Source of the DNA: Apirhabdus apintestini
GTDB lineage: Bacteria; Pseudomonadota; Gammaproteobacteria; Enterobacterales; Enterobacteriaceae
Assembly: GCA_033977085.1 (NCBI GenBank)
Contig: CP138909.1
Location: 1 to 36,411 of the forward strand
Direction of reading: 5' to 3'
Length of the DNA: 36,411 nucleotides
The translations under genes were made by a program, and so were the position numbers. Numbering within the stretch: the first letter of the stretch is position 1; each line of letters begins with the position of its first letter. This document shows positions 1 through 7,402 of this stretch, piece by piece. The notes under the pieces were generated by a model. It was not told the DNA's origin. It saw nothing but the letters and a program-made list of their open reading frames with translations, and made no database searches.

Positions 1-239
1 CTGATAATCATCATTGGCTTGCGTTGTGTTAAATCAAAGATTACTAATGGTAGTATTACACTGTTAATTGATTCAAATTCTTTAAAGAAAGCATCAGAGC
101 CATACTCACTGGCAGGAAAAAGAATTTCACTCAATCTGATCCCATAAAAAACATGATAGTTTTCTTTGAGGTTTTCCTTTAAAATATTAATAGCTTTTGC
201 GTATTTATCATCAATAAACTCTTTTACATCAAACTTCAT
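1..239 (-). CDS. N-terminal part of a 118-aa protein spanning the circle junction (DUF2726-like?)
   Basis: Starts at ATG 239-237 behind a strong GGAGG ribosome site. The frame is open to base 1 and continues in phase at base 36411, ending in TAA at 36296-36294: 357 nt, 118 residues in all. The protein is soluble, with alternating hydrophobic strands (VILPLVIFDLTQRKPMMII, then GTGIVVLE and IAILYKI). This recalls DUF2726/nuclease-fold proteins common on enterobacterial plasmids, but the usual catalytic D...ExK pattern is not clear, so the family is only a guess. It converges on the gene at 35321-36297, overlapping it by 4 nt. Confidence 0.65.
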   Translation of the reverse strand, partial: MKFDVKEFIDDKYAKAINILKENLKENYHVFYGIRLSEILFPASEYGSDAFFKEFESINSVILPLVIFDLTQRKPMMII

Positions 240-272
240 AAATCCTCCAACAAGAACCGACTGTAGGTCACC

Positions 273-313
273 GGGCAAACGAGTAAAATGCTAGCATTTT
301 GCGGCGTTTGCCC
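273..313. repeat. Long perfect hairpin between the junction gene and pir operon
   Basis: Arms GGGCAAACG (273-281) and CGTTTGCCC (305-313) enclose a second perfect palindrome, AAAATGCTAGCATTTT (285-300). The pair forms a near-continuous cruciform or stem of about 40 nt without a T-tract. It lies between two minus-strand genes. It could be a transcript end, a protein site or a replication-related hairpin; the sequence does not decide. Confidence 0.6.
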
Positions 314-537
314 TATCCTGCATCGCATTGAAAAGAACTCACATCGCGCACTATGCTAAACCGATAGTATAAGGCAAACATGCACAGTGCAAGCAGGCAG
401 CTTGCGACTGGTTCACCGCGACTCATCATCAGGTGTCTCCGTGCTTGCTTCTTTCGCATCAGGAACCAGGAGACGATACCACGGCATTTTTTGTTTATCA
501 TCTCCATTAGGGAGTGGCAAACAAACTCAATCCCCAC
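313..537 (-). CDS. Possible small hypothetical protein, doubtful
   Basis: A 74-codon frame starting at GTG 537 overlaps the end of the small membrane gene by 31 nt, with an internal ATG at codon 11. It has one hydrophobic stretch (ASCLLALCMFALYY) after a basic region, so it could be a single-pass membrane peptide downstream of pir. No convincing ribosome site and no recognised family. Otherwise 240-506 holds only the hairpin at 273-313. Confidence 0.22.
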   Translation of the reverse strand: MGIEFVCHSLMEMINKKCRGIVSWFLMRKKQARRHLMMSRGEPVASCLLALCMFALYYRFSIVRDVSSFQCDAG

Positions 538-854
538 AGGCTTACGATAACAGGGATCGTGAAATTATGTGGCGTCCAGAACTGGCGCTCAAGGTGAAAC
601 CATGTGACGACACAAACCATCCCGCCAATCCAGAAAATAGCCTTACTGAAAGCCCCCAATACAGCCAGGGTAATAACAGAAACTACATGCAGTGCGCCAG
701 CCATGACAAGGCGAAGATAAAAACAGAACCATTTAACGTGTCGGATAAACGGATTGCCCGTTTTTACTCTACGTTGCTTTTTACGTTCCCTGTCAATTTC
801 ATGCCTTAGTTTGTCTCGCTCTGCGCCCAGCGGGAAATCATAGATTTTAGCCAT
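507..854 (-). CDS. Small membrane protein of the pir operon
   Basis: 115 residues. The basic N-terminus (MAKIYDFP, then a KLRHEIDRERKKQRR stretch) is followed by hydrophobic segments around residues 43-65 and 71-85, and a hydrophobic C-terminus, so 2-3 membrane passes are likely. It starts 8 nt after the pir stop behind GAGGTGAG, so it is almost certainly cotranscribed with and translationally coupled to pir. R6K also has a gene (bis) directly downstream of pir, but I cannot show homology. Function unknown. Confidence 0.6.
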   Translation of the reverse strand: MAKIYDFPLGAERDKLRHEIDRERKKQRRVKTGNPFIRHVKWFCFYLRLVMAGALHVVSVITLAVLGAFSKAIFWIGGMVCVVTWFHLERQFWTPHNFTIPVIVSLWGLSLFATP

Positions 855-862
855 AACTCACC

Positions 863-1764
863 TCATTTCTTTTTGGGTGGTACTTTTCTATCAAACTCCT
901 CAAGAAAAGCAGAATCATCATCGTCAAATAACTCTATAGGAAAATCAGAGCCTGATTCGGCAAATTTATCTTCATCTATAGCGTATTCAAATCGTAACTT
1001 ACTAACTTTCCTTCCTTCTTTTTCATCGACAACGCAAGACAGGAAAGTCACCTCAGTTTTTTCTTTTATTTCTTTGATGGCCTTATTTATTACCTCTCGC
1101 TTGAATATAGGGTACTCTGGATACTTATATATAATATCTCCATTATCATCAATATTGTAAGCAATAAGTTCATCCTTCAACTCTTCCAGAGATAGGCTAA
1201 ATGAATTTTTCCCTTTAAACGTTGAGTAATTCTTCCTAATTAACTGATACAATGACCACGAATACTCCCCTCTCAATTTTAATGAGGACGCAATTAGTTG
1301 TGTTGTGAATTTATTTTCCGCCCCAATTAATCTTGATATATAAGGCGTGATAGTGTATCCAAATCTTAGAATTACAAATCCCTCATTTTGGTTATATGCA
1401 CAATAATCAGTAATCGATAAGTCAAGGCGGTCGATGTTTTTTGAATTTGGAAGACCAAGTTCCTTTGCTAATTCCTTCATATCATTCCCCGTAAGGGAAA
1501 GTTTACTGACATTTAACAATTCAGCACCTTCCTTGACTTGCTTATAAGCAACAGAAGGATGTATTCCGGCTATCTTTGCGTACATATCAGCCCGAATTTT
1601 AAAGGTCTGCCCCATTCTCATTTCTTTTTTGGATCAACATAAACCAAGGCCAGACACAGAACCCTTTTGGCTGCCAATGGAAGTTGAGCCAGAGTTTTAT
1701 TTATTTCGTTCCTGTGACGAATCTTCGTTTTTTCAGTTACATTTTTCATAACTTTTATTCTCAT
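863..1764 (-). CDS. pir: Replication initiator Pi (IncX/R6K type), frameshifted in the given sequence
   Basis: The initiator binds the iterons at 1971-2102 and opens the origin. The protein resembles R6K Pi across its length: MRIKVM start, KTKIRHRNEINKTLAQLP, then winged-helix signatures FKIRAD, SVAYKQVKEGAELL, ENKFTTQL and SLYQLIRKNYS, and a VPPKKK tail. Start ATG 1764 has GAGAGG 4 nt upstream; ATG 1749 is an alternative. After VDPKKK the frame stops at TGA 1620-1618. The rest (863-1621, 252 codons) is in the -1 frame, and its ATG overlaps that TGA as ATGA. The break is at an A6G run (1630-1624): one more A, or a -1 slip on A-AAA-AAG, restores about 300 residues. Given many similar indels here, a sequencing error is most likely. 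Iterons lie over its promoter, so autoregulation is expected. Confidence 0.9.
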
Positions 1765-1795
1765 AAAACCTCTCACTAAAGAGTAGCCACATTAA

Positions 1796-1847
1796 CATGA
1801 TGAAGTTATTTTTTCCATCATGTTTATTCGCATTTATCATCATGTTT
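1796..1847. promoter_or_regulatory. pir promoter region with two iteron-like units and an inverted half-site
   Basis: Two units ending in CATCATGTTT lie at about 1804-1825 and 1826-1847, matching the origin iterons. An inverted copy, CATGATG (1796-1802), faces CATCATG (1816-1822), making a palindrome just upstream of pir. In R6K, Pi represses its own gene through half-iterons in inverted orientation; the same role is inferred here. Confidence 0.65.
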
Positions 1848-1970
1848 GTCCGCTTAGCGACTCAGCTAAACCAGACAGGCTCCAGCCAATGTGCTCATAA
1901 AACGCACGCCTTGATGACTTCACATACAAAGATCTTCAGATATGAAGCTTTTAAATCAAGCTGTTAATAG

Positions 1971-2102
1971 CGTCGCATTTTCCATCATGTTTCGTCGCAT
2001 TTTCCATCATGGTAAAACGCATTTTTCATCATGCCTCGTCGCATTTCCCATCATGTTTAATCGCATTTATCATCATGTTTCGTCGCATCCACCATCATGT
2101 TT
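1971..2102. repeat. Six tandem 22-bp iterons: replication origin
   Basis: Six direct repeats with an exact 22-bp period start at 1971, 1993, 2015, 2037, 2059 and 2081. The core is TCGCATTT-N-CCATCATG; units 1, 2 and 4 are nearly identical and the others differ at a few positions. The period equals one turn-pair of DNA and matches R6K-type iterons. There are no unique spacers, so this is not a CRISPR. With the AT-rich tract and DnaA box just to the right, it forms the origin bound by Pi. Confidence 0.93.
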
Positions 2103-2210
2103 AGCTTATTTTTCCTATATATATCAGATAATTAAAAACCTCTAATTCTTTAAGATCTTTAAGAAAAGAAAATATATATAAGGCTTTTAATGCACAGTAC
2201 CTGTGGATAA
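2103..2210. other. Origin AT-rich unwinding region and DnaA box
   Basis: Bases 2103-2190 are very AT-rich, with ATATATAT runs and two AAGATCTTTAAGAAAAG-like stretches. A perfect DnaA box (TGTGGATAA, complement of TTATCCACA) sits at 2202-2210. The arrangement iterons / AT-rich / DnaA box is typical for Pi-type origins. Confidence 0.75.
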
Positions 2211-2279
2211 CTCAGCATAAACCCAGAGGATAGATCCTTCTAACCTTCGGAAGTTGGAGCAAAACATAAGGTGTTCATA

Positions 2280-2480
2280 TTTTAGCCATTGAGTGTACGT
2301 GCTCTCTGTCAGAGCAGCAGATATTCCGCTTCCTCGCTTTGGCTGTTCGTTCCTCGTCGCTATGCTCCTGCGGTACGCCTCAGCCAAAGACTGCGGCGAG
2401 CGGTGCCGTCTCTCGATCACCTAGGTCTGAGAAAAGGTGAGAAGAATTTTAACTCAAAAAAAGAGATGTTTTAAACTGTT
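2280..2480. other. Origin-distal GC-rich structured region, no gene
   Basis: The block contains inverted words (CTTTGGCTG near 2337 and CAGCCAAAG near 2380; CCTCGCT and GCGAGCGG). Its GCGGCGAGCGGT wording resembles the segment beside ColE1-type origins that also carries host-factor sites. Short frames through it on both strands have no ribosome sites and read as low-complexity, so I see no gene. A primosome-assembly or single-strand initiation site is possible but unproven. Confidence 0.35.
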
Positions 2481-2552
2481 AAATCAAAGAGATACATTGA
2501 GCAAAGATAACTTAAAAGTAAGATGATTTTTAAGTTATGCGTAAAAAACGGG

Positions 2553-2577
2553 AAAGGATCGTGGAGTGATCCTTTTT
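2553..2577 (+). terminator. Probable terminator hairpin
   Basis: Stem AAAGGATC (2553-2560), 7-nt loop, GATCCTTT (2568-2575) followed by more T. It stands in a gene-free stretch of the origin region and could end transcripts leaving the origin. Confidence 0.5.
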
Positions 2578-2588
2578 AGATCCAGCAC

Positions 2589-2664
2589 TAAAACGCACTC
2601 AGAAGCCCTCAGAGGCGTTTTAAGTGAGTTTACCCCGACGAGGGTTCAGCAGAACGGGGTAAAC
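2589..2664. repeat. Two consecutive inverted repeats in gene-free DNA
   Basis: TAAAACGC (2589-2596) pairs with GCGTTTTA (2615-2622). Directly after it GTTTACCCCG (2628-2637) pairs with CGGGGTAAAC (2655-2664), 10 bp perfect. No frame crosses them. Function unknown; strong secondary structure suggests a protein-binding or single-strand-active site. Confidence 0.55.
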
Positions 2665-2740
2665 CCGCTTAGAACAGCATACAGCTTCGTTTAACGTAAC
2701 AAGCTGGAAATTGACCAGGAGTGAACTCCGCTTACATGGG

Positions 2741-2793
2741 ATGCCAGCAAAATTTTACGACCGGCAATGATGGCCAGTTACTTTTTGCTGGCT
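2741..2793. repeat. Intergenic TGCCAGCAAAA repeat, copy 1
   Basis: TGCCAGCAAAATTTTACGAC and its continuation recur with one mismatch at 17877-17898. The inverted word TTTTTGCTGGC follows at about 2782-2792, so the unit is itself an imperfect inverted repeat. The remaining DNA from 2665 to 2886 holds no gene that I can see. Confidence 0.6.
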
Positions 2794-2886
2794 ATTGTCG
2801 CCCAGCAGCTGGCGGCCTGATTGTTTTTTGCTGTCAGAGTTCGTCAGGCATCAATTGGTTTCAGCTACTCGCCACGTAATGCGCTG

Positions 2887-3144
2887 CTAACGCACCTCAT
2901 AACGCGCAGATACAGCGCCCCGCGCCAGTGCTTCACACTGCCCCGGCGTACCGTTCGCCAGCTCACGCGCTAACTGCGACAGGCTAAACGCCGTCTGATA
3001 GTCAGAAATTGGCTTAGCAGGGGAGAGGAGGTTATTGCTCATATCCAGGCTTGTTGGTTCGCCAATACTGGCGAACGTCCCCGGCGCGATGTAACGAGTA
3101 TGCAAAATGTGACACAGTTCGCGCCTCTTTGAAACACGGTTCAA
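2887..3144 (-). CDS. Possible hypothetical protein (TTG start), weak
   Basis: 85 codons from TTG 3144; the frame is open a little further upstream to the AAAGAC boxes at 3163-3182. The C-terminal half from the internal ATG (MSNNLLSPAKP... LSQLARELANGT... RYEVR) looks like real protein, with a helix-turn-helix-like LSQLAREL stretch. There is no clear ribosome site before any start. It is divergent from the J-domain gene and might be controlled by the AAAGAC boxes. No family recognised. Confidence 0.35.
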   Translation of the reverse strand: MNRVSKRRELCHILHTRYIAPGTFASIGEPTSLDMSNNLLSPAKPISDYQTAFSLSQLARELANGTPGQCEALARGAVSARYEVR

Positions 3145-3162
3145 CAGCGTAAAGCATTCGCT

Positions 3163-3182
3163 GTCTTTATAGTGTCTTTACA
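3163..3182. promoter_or_regulatory. AAAGAC-type boxes, distal set
   Basis: GTCTTTAT (3163-3170) and GTGTCTTTAC (3173-3182) are reverse-strand copies of the TAAAGACACTA motif, spaced 11 bp. The same boxes flank parA and its partner at 34099-34220 and 34951-35001, so the partner protein probably binds here too. They lie between divergent genes. Confidence 0.5.
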
Positions 3183-3202
3183 CTACAAAGCAATCAAAAA
3201 CA

Positions 3203-3295
3203 ATTGCATTACCATCATATGATGGTATACTGAATTTGTTGGTTGGGAATGGCTCCCTACCTTAATCCAGCAGCCCAAACGGGCGGGAGAAAAGC
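3203..3295 (+). promoter_or_regulatory. Promoter/operator/leader cassette A
   Basis: TTGCAT (3204-3209), 16-bp spacer, TATACT (3226-3231). The spacer is filled by a perfect palindrome ACCATCATATGATGGT (3211-3226), an obvious operator. The leader holds hairpin GGGA/TCCC (3245-3257) and GCCC-AAAC-GGGC (3273-3284) directly before the ribosome site GGGAG (3285-3289). The whole block recurs at 4911-5002. The logic resembles the CUP elements of IncN plasmids, where one repressor controls several such promoters. Confidence 0.8.
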
Positions 3296-3811
3296 ATGAA
3301 CATTCAGGAAGCATTAAACGTCTTTGGTTTATCTGGTGAATTGACTGAAAAGGATATCAAGGCTGCATATAAAAAAGCGGCTTTAAAATATCATCCAGAC
3401 CGTAATCCGTTAGGCGCTGAACTGATGAAAGCTGTAAACGCTGCTTTTGATTTTCTGATGGCAAACATCGATAAAATTAATTCGTTTCAGAGCACCGATG
3501 AAAACGCACACTATAACTACGGTGACGATATGGAAAGCGTGTTGAACGTACTCACCGGGTTATCAGGTTTAGTTTATGAAGTTATAGGCAACTGGATCTG
3601 GATTAGTGGGGAAACTCGCGAACATAAAGACACGTTGAAAGAAATAGGTTGCAAATGGGCAGCGAAGAAAAAACAGTGGTTTTACCGTCCTGAAGAACAT
3701 AAGAGCCGCTGGAACCGAAAAGAACACAGTATTGATGAAATCCGCGAGATGTACGGCACTGCCGGGAAGCGTAAAGCAGCTGGCAGGCAGAAAGTAGAAA
3801 ACAGAGCATAG
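3296..3811 (+). CDS. J-domain (DnaJ-like) plasmid protein
   Basis: 171 residues. An N-terminal J domain (residues 4-60) carries the diagnostic HPD at 33-35 (AALKYHPDRNP), which stimulates Hsp70/DnaK ATPase. The C-terminal half (about 95-150) has a W-rich module, GNWIWISGETREHK... CKWAAKKKQWFYRPEEHKS, seen in other plasmid J-proteins, and a basic tail. Start ATG 3296 is set by GGGAG 6 nt upstream. It is driven by cassette A. DnaJ-like genes occur on IncX backbones; the client is unknown. It could recruit host DnaK to plasmid replication or conjugation proteins. Confidence 0.85.
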   Translation: MNIQEALNVFGLSGELTEKDIKAAYKKAALKYHPDRNPLGAELMKAVNAAFDFLMANIDKINSFQSTDENAHYNYGDDMESVLNVLTGLSGLVYEVIGNWIWISGETREHKDTLKEIGCKWAAKKKQWFYRPEEHKSRWNRKEHSIDEIREMYGTAGKRKAAGRQKVENRA

Positions 3812-3853
3812 TTAAAACGGGGCGAAAGCCCCCAACACTTTAAAGGTGAGTTT

Positions 3854-4387
3854 ATGAAATCATTTTTCTTGCTCTATCGGCCTGTTTTTGAAATCGTCTG
3901 CCGTATCCTGGGGAACGGCTGGCGCGTAAACCTGCTGGATGATTGTCAATATCGTATAAAACTAACGTCGCCACGATTTAAAAATTATTCTGTACACATT
4001 CGAATGGACAAAGGAAGGTTAGCTATCATAGGCAGCGTGGATAGCCGTAACTGGCGTAGTCCATGTCATACATGCACTGTATCACCACAGCGTAACCCCG
4101 TAGAGATAGCCGCAGATATTGAAAAGAAAATACTTATAAATGCATTACAGGATGTTGAAACTTCGCGAGAGTATGAGAAGAAACTACAGAAAGAGCGGGA
4201 AGAAAGGCAAATACTGAAAGGCATGTTGTCACAACTTGTTAAGCTTGAAAACTGGCACGGAACGTTAACAGGGTTTAAAGCTGTAAATGGTTTGAATGGG
4301 CATGTGACAGAGCGTGGTGATGGTTATGAAGTCCTGATTCGGGGATTGGACATAGATCGAACTCGTAAAGTTATCCGGCTTAATTAA
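3854..4387 (+). CDS. Hypothetical protein, 177 aa
   Basis: Starts at ATG 3854 behind AAGGTGAG, 42 nt after the J-domain gene, and is likely cotranscribed. The first 75 residues form a beta-rich globular region (YRIKLTSPRFKNYSVHIRMD). Residues about 85-130 are a charged helical, probably coiled-coil segment (EKKILINALQ... KKLQKEREERQILK). The end returns to a compact domain (YEVLIRGLDIDRTRKVIRLN). No signal peptide or membrane segment beyond a mildly hydrophobic start. No family recognised. Confidence 0.6.
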   Translation: MKSFFLLYRPVFEIVCRILGNGWRVNLLDDCQYRIKLTSPRFKNYSVHIRMDKGRLAIIGSVDSRNWRSPCHTCTVSPQRNPVEIAADIEKKILINALQDVETSREYEKKLQKEREERQILKGMLSQLVKLENWHGTLTGFKAVNGLNGHVTERGDGYEVLIRGLDIDRTRKVIRLN

Positions 4388-4408
4388 ACAACTATGAAGG
4401 TAATTATA

Positions 4409-4674
4409 ATGGATGAAATACTGAGTGACAGAAAAAACAAAGGTAATGTTACATACAGAATTGTTGTTTCTGAAGATTCAGGACGCATCTTCATCGAGCT
4501 GGAAAAACTGATGAAGGTTAGAGCAAAAGAATCTGAAAAGAAAACAACAAAAAAGATTGTTTATCAGCAGTCTTTTTCAAAGATGAATTTGATAGGGTAA
4601 AGAATGAAATTGAAGACCCAATATTATTGCAATTTTGTGTCGATACATTGTTGAAGGTGAAAAAATATGATTGA
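4409..4674 (+). CDS. Small hypothetical protein, frameshifted
   Basis: The start is ATG 4409 (MDEILSDRK) with a GAAGG ribosome site, rather than the upstream ATG 4394. The given frame stops at 4600. Adding one A to the run near 4550-4555 (KKTTKK) yields a natural continuation, LSAVFFKDEFDRVKNEIED and LLQFCVDTLLKVKKYD, ending at TGA 4672-4674. The restored protein is about 88 residues, acidic and helical. It overlaps the next start by 8 nt, which supports the longer version. Function unknown. Confidence 0.5.
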
Positions 4675-4906
4675 TAAACCAACGCCGGAAGAGGTGAAAA
4701 ACGCTCGCATTAAAGCTGGATTTACACAGCAGGAAGCCGCAGATCGTTTTGGCTTCACTTTGTCAGCATGGCAGGCTAAAGAAACTACCGGAAAAACTTC
4801 ACGCGGTTTAGCAGCCGGTACTTATGAAATGCTTTTACTCCTGGCTGATGAACATCCTGTTTACCAACTTGTAAAGCGTGGAGAAATTCTAAAAGAAAGG
4901 GATTAA
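4667..4906 (+). CDS. XRE-like helix-turn-helix regulator
   Basis: 79 residues, with a lambda-repressor-like DNA-binding domain. The helix-turn-helix spans about residues 18-45 (GFTQQEAADRFGFTLSAWQAKE), preceded by NARIKA. The C-terminus (YEMLLLLADEHPVYQLVKRG) resembles single-domain plasmid regulators. It overlaps the preceding gene by 8 nt and ends 5 nt before cassette B. This makes it a natural candidate for the repressor acting on the ACCATCAT palindromes in cassettes A and B, though that is inference from position. Confidence 0.75.
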   Translation: MIDKPTPEEVKNARIKAGFTQQEAADRFGFTLSAWQAKETTGKTSRGLAAGTYEMLLLLADEHPVYQLVKRGEILKERD

Positions 4907-4910
4907 AATA

Positions 4911-5002
4911 ATTGCATTACCATCATATGATGGTATACTGAATTTGTTGGTTAGGAATGATTCCTTGCCTTAATCCAGTAGCCCAAACGGGCGGGAGTAA
5001 AA
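4911..5002 (+). promoter_or_regulatory. Promoter/operator/leader cassette B
   Basis: Near-copy of cassette A: TTGCAT (4912-4917), 16 bp, TATACT (4934-4939), the same palindrome at 4919-4934, and ribosome site GGGAG (4993-4997). The first leader hairpin differs from A, but its outer pair changed from G-C to A-T (AGGAA 4953-4957 / TTCCT 4961-4965), so base pairing is kept. The second hairpin (4981-4992) is identical. Confidence 0.8.
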
Positions 5003-5457
5003 ATGAAAACTTATGCCATCGATTTTAAATCAGTAAGCGTTAAAAAGAAACCATAAACTGCATATCCTTCATCCAGTCAGAAACACTTTTTCTTGCCATT
5101 CATACATTCGAAGAAAAAAACCGGGGTCGTGGTTACATTACTTTGTCTGTTCGCGAAGTAGATAACAACGAACTTAGCGCGATTAACTCACTTAAAAAGA
5201 ACGTAACATTCTGGTTCAACGAATGTGGCCTGTCAAAAGAAGGCGTTTTAAGAGAGATTGAATCATGGTTCAATTTTGCCTTCACAACGAAGGAGCAGAA
5301 TGAAGCTAAAAGAGAGGTGATTAATCTTTTGAATAAAACTGATGTTTTAAAAGAAGGTGGTATCAGGTTGTTGGAGCAACCTGATACCGTGACACTCATT
5401 CCCACGCGAGGAATATCTAATGTCGGAACGTATGCTATCAGCAATACAGGCTGTTGA
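5003..5457 (+). CDS. Hypothetical protein behind cassette B, frameshifted
   Basis: ATG 5003 gives MKTYAIDFKSVSVKKK then a stop. One extra A in the run at 5042-5046 joins it to the frame ending at 5457 (INCISFIQSETLFLAIHTF, EEKNRGRGYITLSVREVDNN, then NSLKKNVTFWFNECGLSKEG). The restored length is about 150 residues. It is soluble, with mixed charge; no family recognised. A 9-bp hairpin (ATCAGGTTG / CAACCTGAT, about 5361-5384) lies inside the coding end. The last codons overlap the next start at 5420. Confidence 0.5.
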
Positions 5458-5607
5458 AAAGGGCGCTCGCCCTGTCTTTCCCATCATGCCGTTCTCTGCA
5501 TTCCCTGAGTTCATGGATCAGACTCAAAAAAGCGCTGGAAAGACGAGCGCATAGATTCACTGGTAAATGAAACATTGGAGGTTTTATGTCAAAGCAGGAG
5601 TTTTTAA
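5420..5607 (+). CDS. Small hypothetical protein, probably frameshifted
   Basis: ATG 5420 has GAGGA 8 nt upstream and reads MSERMLSAIQAVEKGARPVF, PIMPFSAFPEFMDQTQK. As given it stops at 5554 (44 aa). Adding one A to the run near 5525-5531 gives KRWKDERIDSLVNETLEVLC and ends at TAA 5605-5607, overlapping the next gene, about 62 residues. Function unknown. Confidence 0.4.
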
Positions 5608-5858
5608 CTTTTATCAGTGATCAACAAAAAGAAGGTGCGGTTCGTTTTTCCCTTGCATTCAACAGTAAAGGTGAAATAGTCATTCACTGGACGAATAAAG
5701 AAGGGCTGAGGGTTTGGAGAGTTTTAACCGGAAACAGAGGGAAAAGACCAAGCCACGCAAACAGGGAAAGAATGAGCAACTTACGCCGCTGGTTGTGTGA
5801 TGCCCGTCAGGGCATGGTAGGCGACACACCAGACCCTGAATGGTTTCACACGTCATGA
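5586..5858 (+). CDS. Hypothetical protein, 90 aa
   Basis: ATG 5586 has an excellent GGAGG site. The protein is basic and W-rich (FNSKGEIVIHWTNKEGLRVW, RRWLCDARQGM, PEWFHTS) with a small alpha/beta look and no membrane segment. It is the last gene of the cassette B group and is followed at once by a terminator. Family unknown. Confidence 0.6.
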   Translation: MSKQEFLTFISDQQKEGAVRFSLAFNSKGEIVIHWTNKEGLRVWRVLTGNRGKRPSHANRERMSNLRRWLCDARQGMVGDTPDPEWFHTS

Positions 5859-5865
5859 ATCGCCG

Positions 5866-5897
5866 AAGCCCTCCCGTTTGCGGGAGGTGCTTTTTAT
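5866..5897 (+). terminator. Rho-independent terminator
   Basis: Stem CTCCCG-TTTG-CGGGAG, extended by flanking AGC/GCT and followed by TTTTTAT. It ends the cassette B transcript. From here to 6084 there is only a small palindrome (GTTCGC-GTA-GCGAAC, 5935-5949) and no credible gene. Confidence 0.8.
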
Positions 5898-6084
5898 ATA
5901 CTCTGCAAGACAGCGCTTGCGCCCCTGCCAGACCGTTCGCGTAGCGAACCTTATCCCACATAGCTCACAGCCATTGAGATGTTTCCGGTCGTAGACAAGC
6001 GAAACCTTCAGCCATGACAGCCCTTCAGTTTTGCTTTTTCCTCGACGCTGAAGCACAATTCAAGACTAGTGCTAGATCAAAGCG

Positions 6085-7402
6085 ATGCAGGAACTGTGGA
6101 AAATCACCAGTAAAGTTCGCGAGGTGATTCTCCAGAATAAAGTTTTTTTGTTAGACCCCTTTAACAGTAAAACGCATAAGTTTAACCCGCTTTTCTATAT
6201 TGATTTAAAAGCTGAGAGTGGCGCTAAAGACTTACTGAAGCTGATAGAAATTCTGTTCCCGTCTTATGGTATGACGGGAGCCGAAGCCCACTTTAACAAC
6301 CTTGCCGGGCAATACTGGACTGGCCTTGCAAAACTGCTTCACTTTTTTATCAATTACGCTCCTGACTGGCTTAACGAATTCAATCTTAAACCCATTTTCT
6401 CAATCGGTTCTGTTGTTGACCTTTACAGCAATATTGATCGGGAAAACGTACTGGCTAACCGTGAAGACTTTGAGGGGATAGCGGGATTAGATGAAACGGC
6501 ATTGTTTCACTTACGGGATGCATTGACGAAAATCCGTGAGTACCACGAAACTGAAGACGAACAGCGTTCAAGTATCGATGGTTCATTCCGTAAAAAAATG
6601 AGTCTGTTTTACCTCCCTACCGTCAGAAAATGTACTGACGGTAATGATTTTGACCTTCGCCAGCTGCGCCGGGAAGATATCTCTATTTATGTTGGCGTGA
6701 ATGCGGAGGATATGTCCCTTGCCTATGACTTCCTGAACCTGTTCTTTAACTTTGTCGTTGAAGTCACATTGAGGGAAAACCCGGATTTTGACCCAACGCT
6801 TAAGCATGACTGTTTAATGTTTCTAGATGAGTTCCCTTCAATTGGTTATATGCCGATTATTAAAAAAGGTTCGGGGTACATTGCAGGCTTTAAACTCAAG
6901 CTTTTGACGATTTATCAGAATATCAGCCAGCTTAATGAAATCTACGGTATAGAGGGAGCTAAGACTCTGATGAGTGCGCACCCTTGCCGGATTATCTATG
7001 CTGTCAGTGAAGAGGATGATGCTAAAAAGATTTCAGAGAAGCTTGGTTATACAACCGCTAAGTCTACTGGTTCCAGTAAAACGAGCGGTCGTTCGACATC
7101 AAAAAGCAATTCCGAAAGTGACGCTCAACGCGCTCTGGTACTTCCACAGGAGGCTGGGAACGCTGGAGTTTTCAGAGGAGTTTATCATCCTGAAGGGTGA
7201 GAACCCTGTTAAAGCCAAAAAAGCCCTTTACTACCTTGATTCGTATTTTATGGACAGGCTTATGCTGGTAAGTCCGAAGCTGGCTGCTTTAACGTCCAGT
7301 CTTAACAAGACAAAAAATATCTTTGGTGTTAAGGGGCTTAAATACCCTTCAAAAGAAAAAATGCTTTCCGTAGGTGAGCTTGAATCTGAGGTTTTATTAT
7401 GA
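6085..7402 (+). pseudogene. 5'-truncated VirD4/TaxB-like type IV coupling protein
   Basis: This is the inner-membrane ATPase that links the relaxosome to the conjugation channel. What remains starts at ELWKITSK, just after where family members carry the ...KGE segment following Walker A. It continues through FVLLDPFNS-like KVFLLDPFNSKTHKFNPL, Walker B-like LMFLDEFPSIG, and TIYQNISQLNEIYG. The membrane anchor and Walker A (roughly the first third to half) are missing, and upstream DNA is unrelated, so this is a true deletion breakpoint near 6090. A second break at about 7150, an extra G in CAGGAGGCTG, shifts the frame; the tail then reads LEFSEEFIILKGENPVKAKK to TGA 7400-7402, overlapping the next ATG. 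It cannot support transfer. Confidence 0.88.

Noticed and set aside
387..809. 140-codon plus-strand frame
   Set aside because: Antisense to the small membrane gene that follows pir, which has the better start and operon position.
1971..2102. CRISPR array
   Set aside because: Units are contiguous 22-bp direct repeats without spacers, next to a Pi initiator gene: iterons.
1942..2145. Plus-strand frame through the iterons
   Set aside because: The translation (repeated FPIMF/HHG words) merely reflects the 22-bp repeats.
5853..6056. Minus-strand 67-codon frame with CxxC (NGCELCGIRFA)
   Set aside because: It runs through the terminator hairpin 5866-5897 and a palindrome, starts at a non-ATG codon without a ribosome site, and has no clear family.
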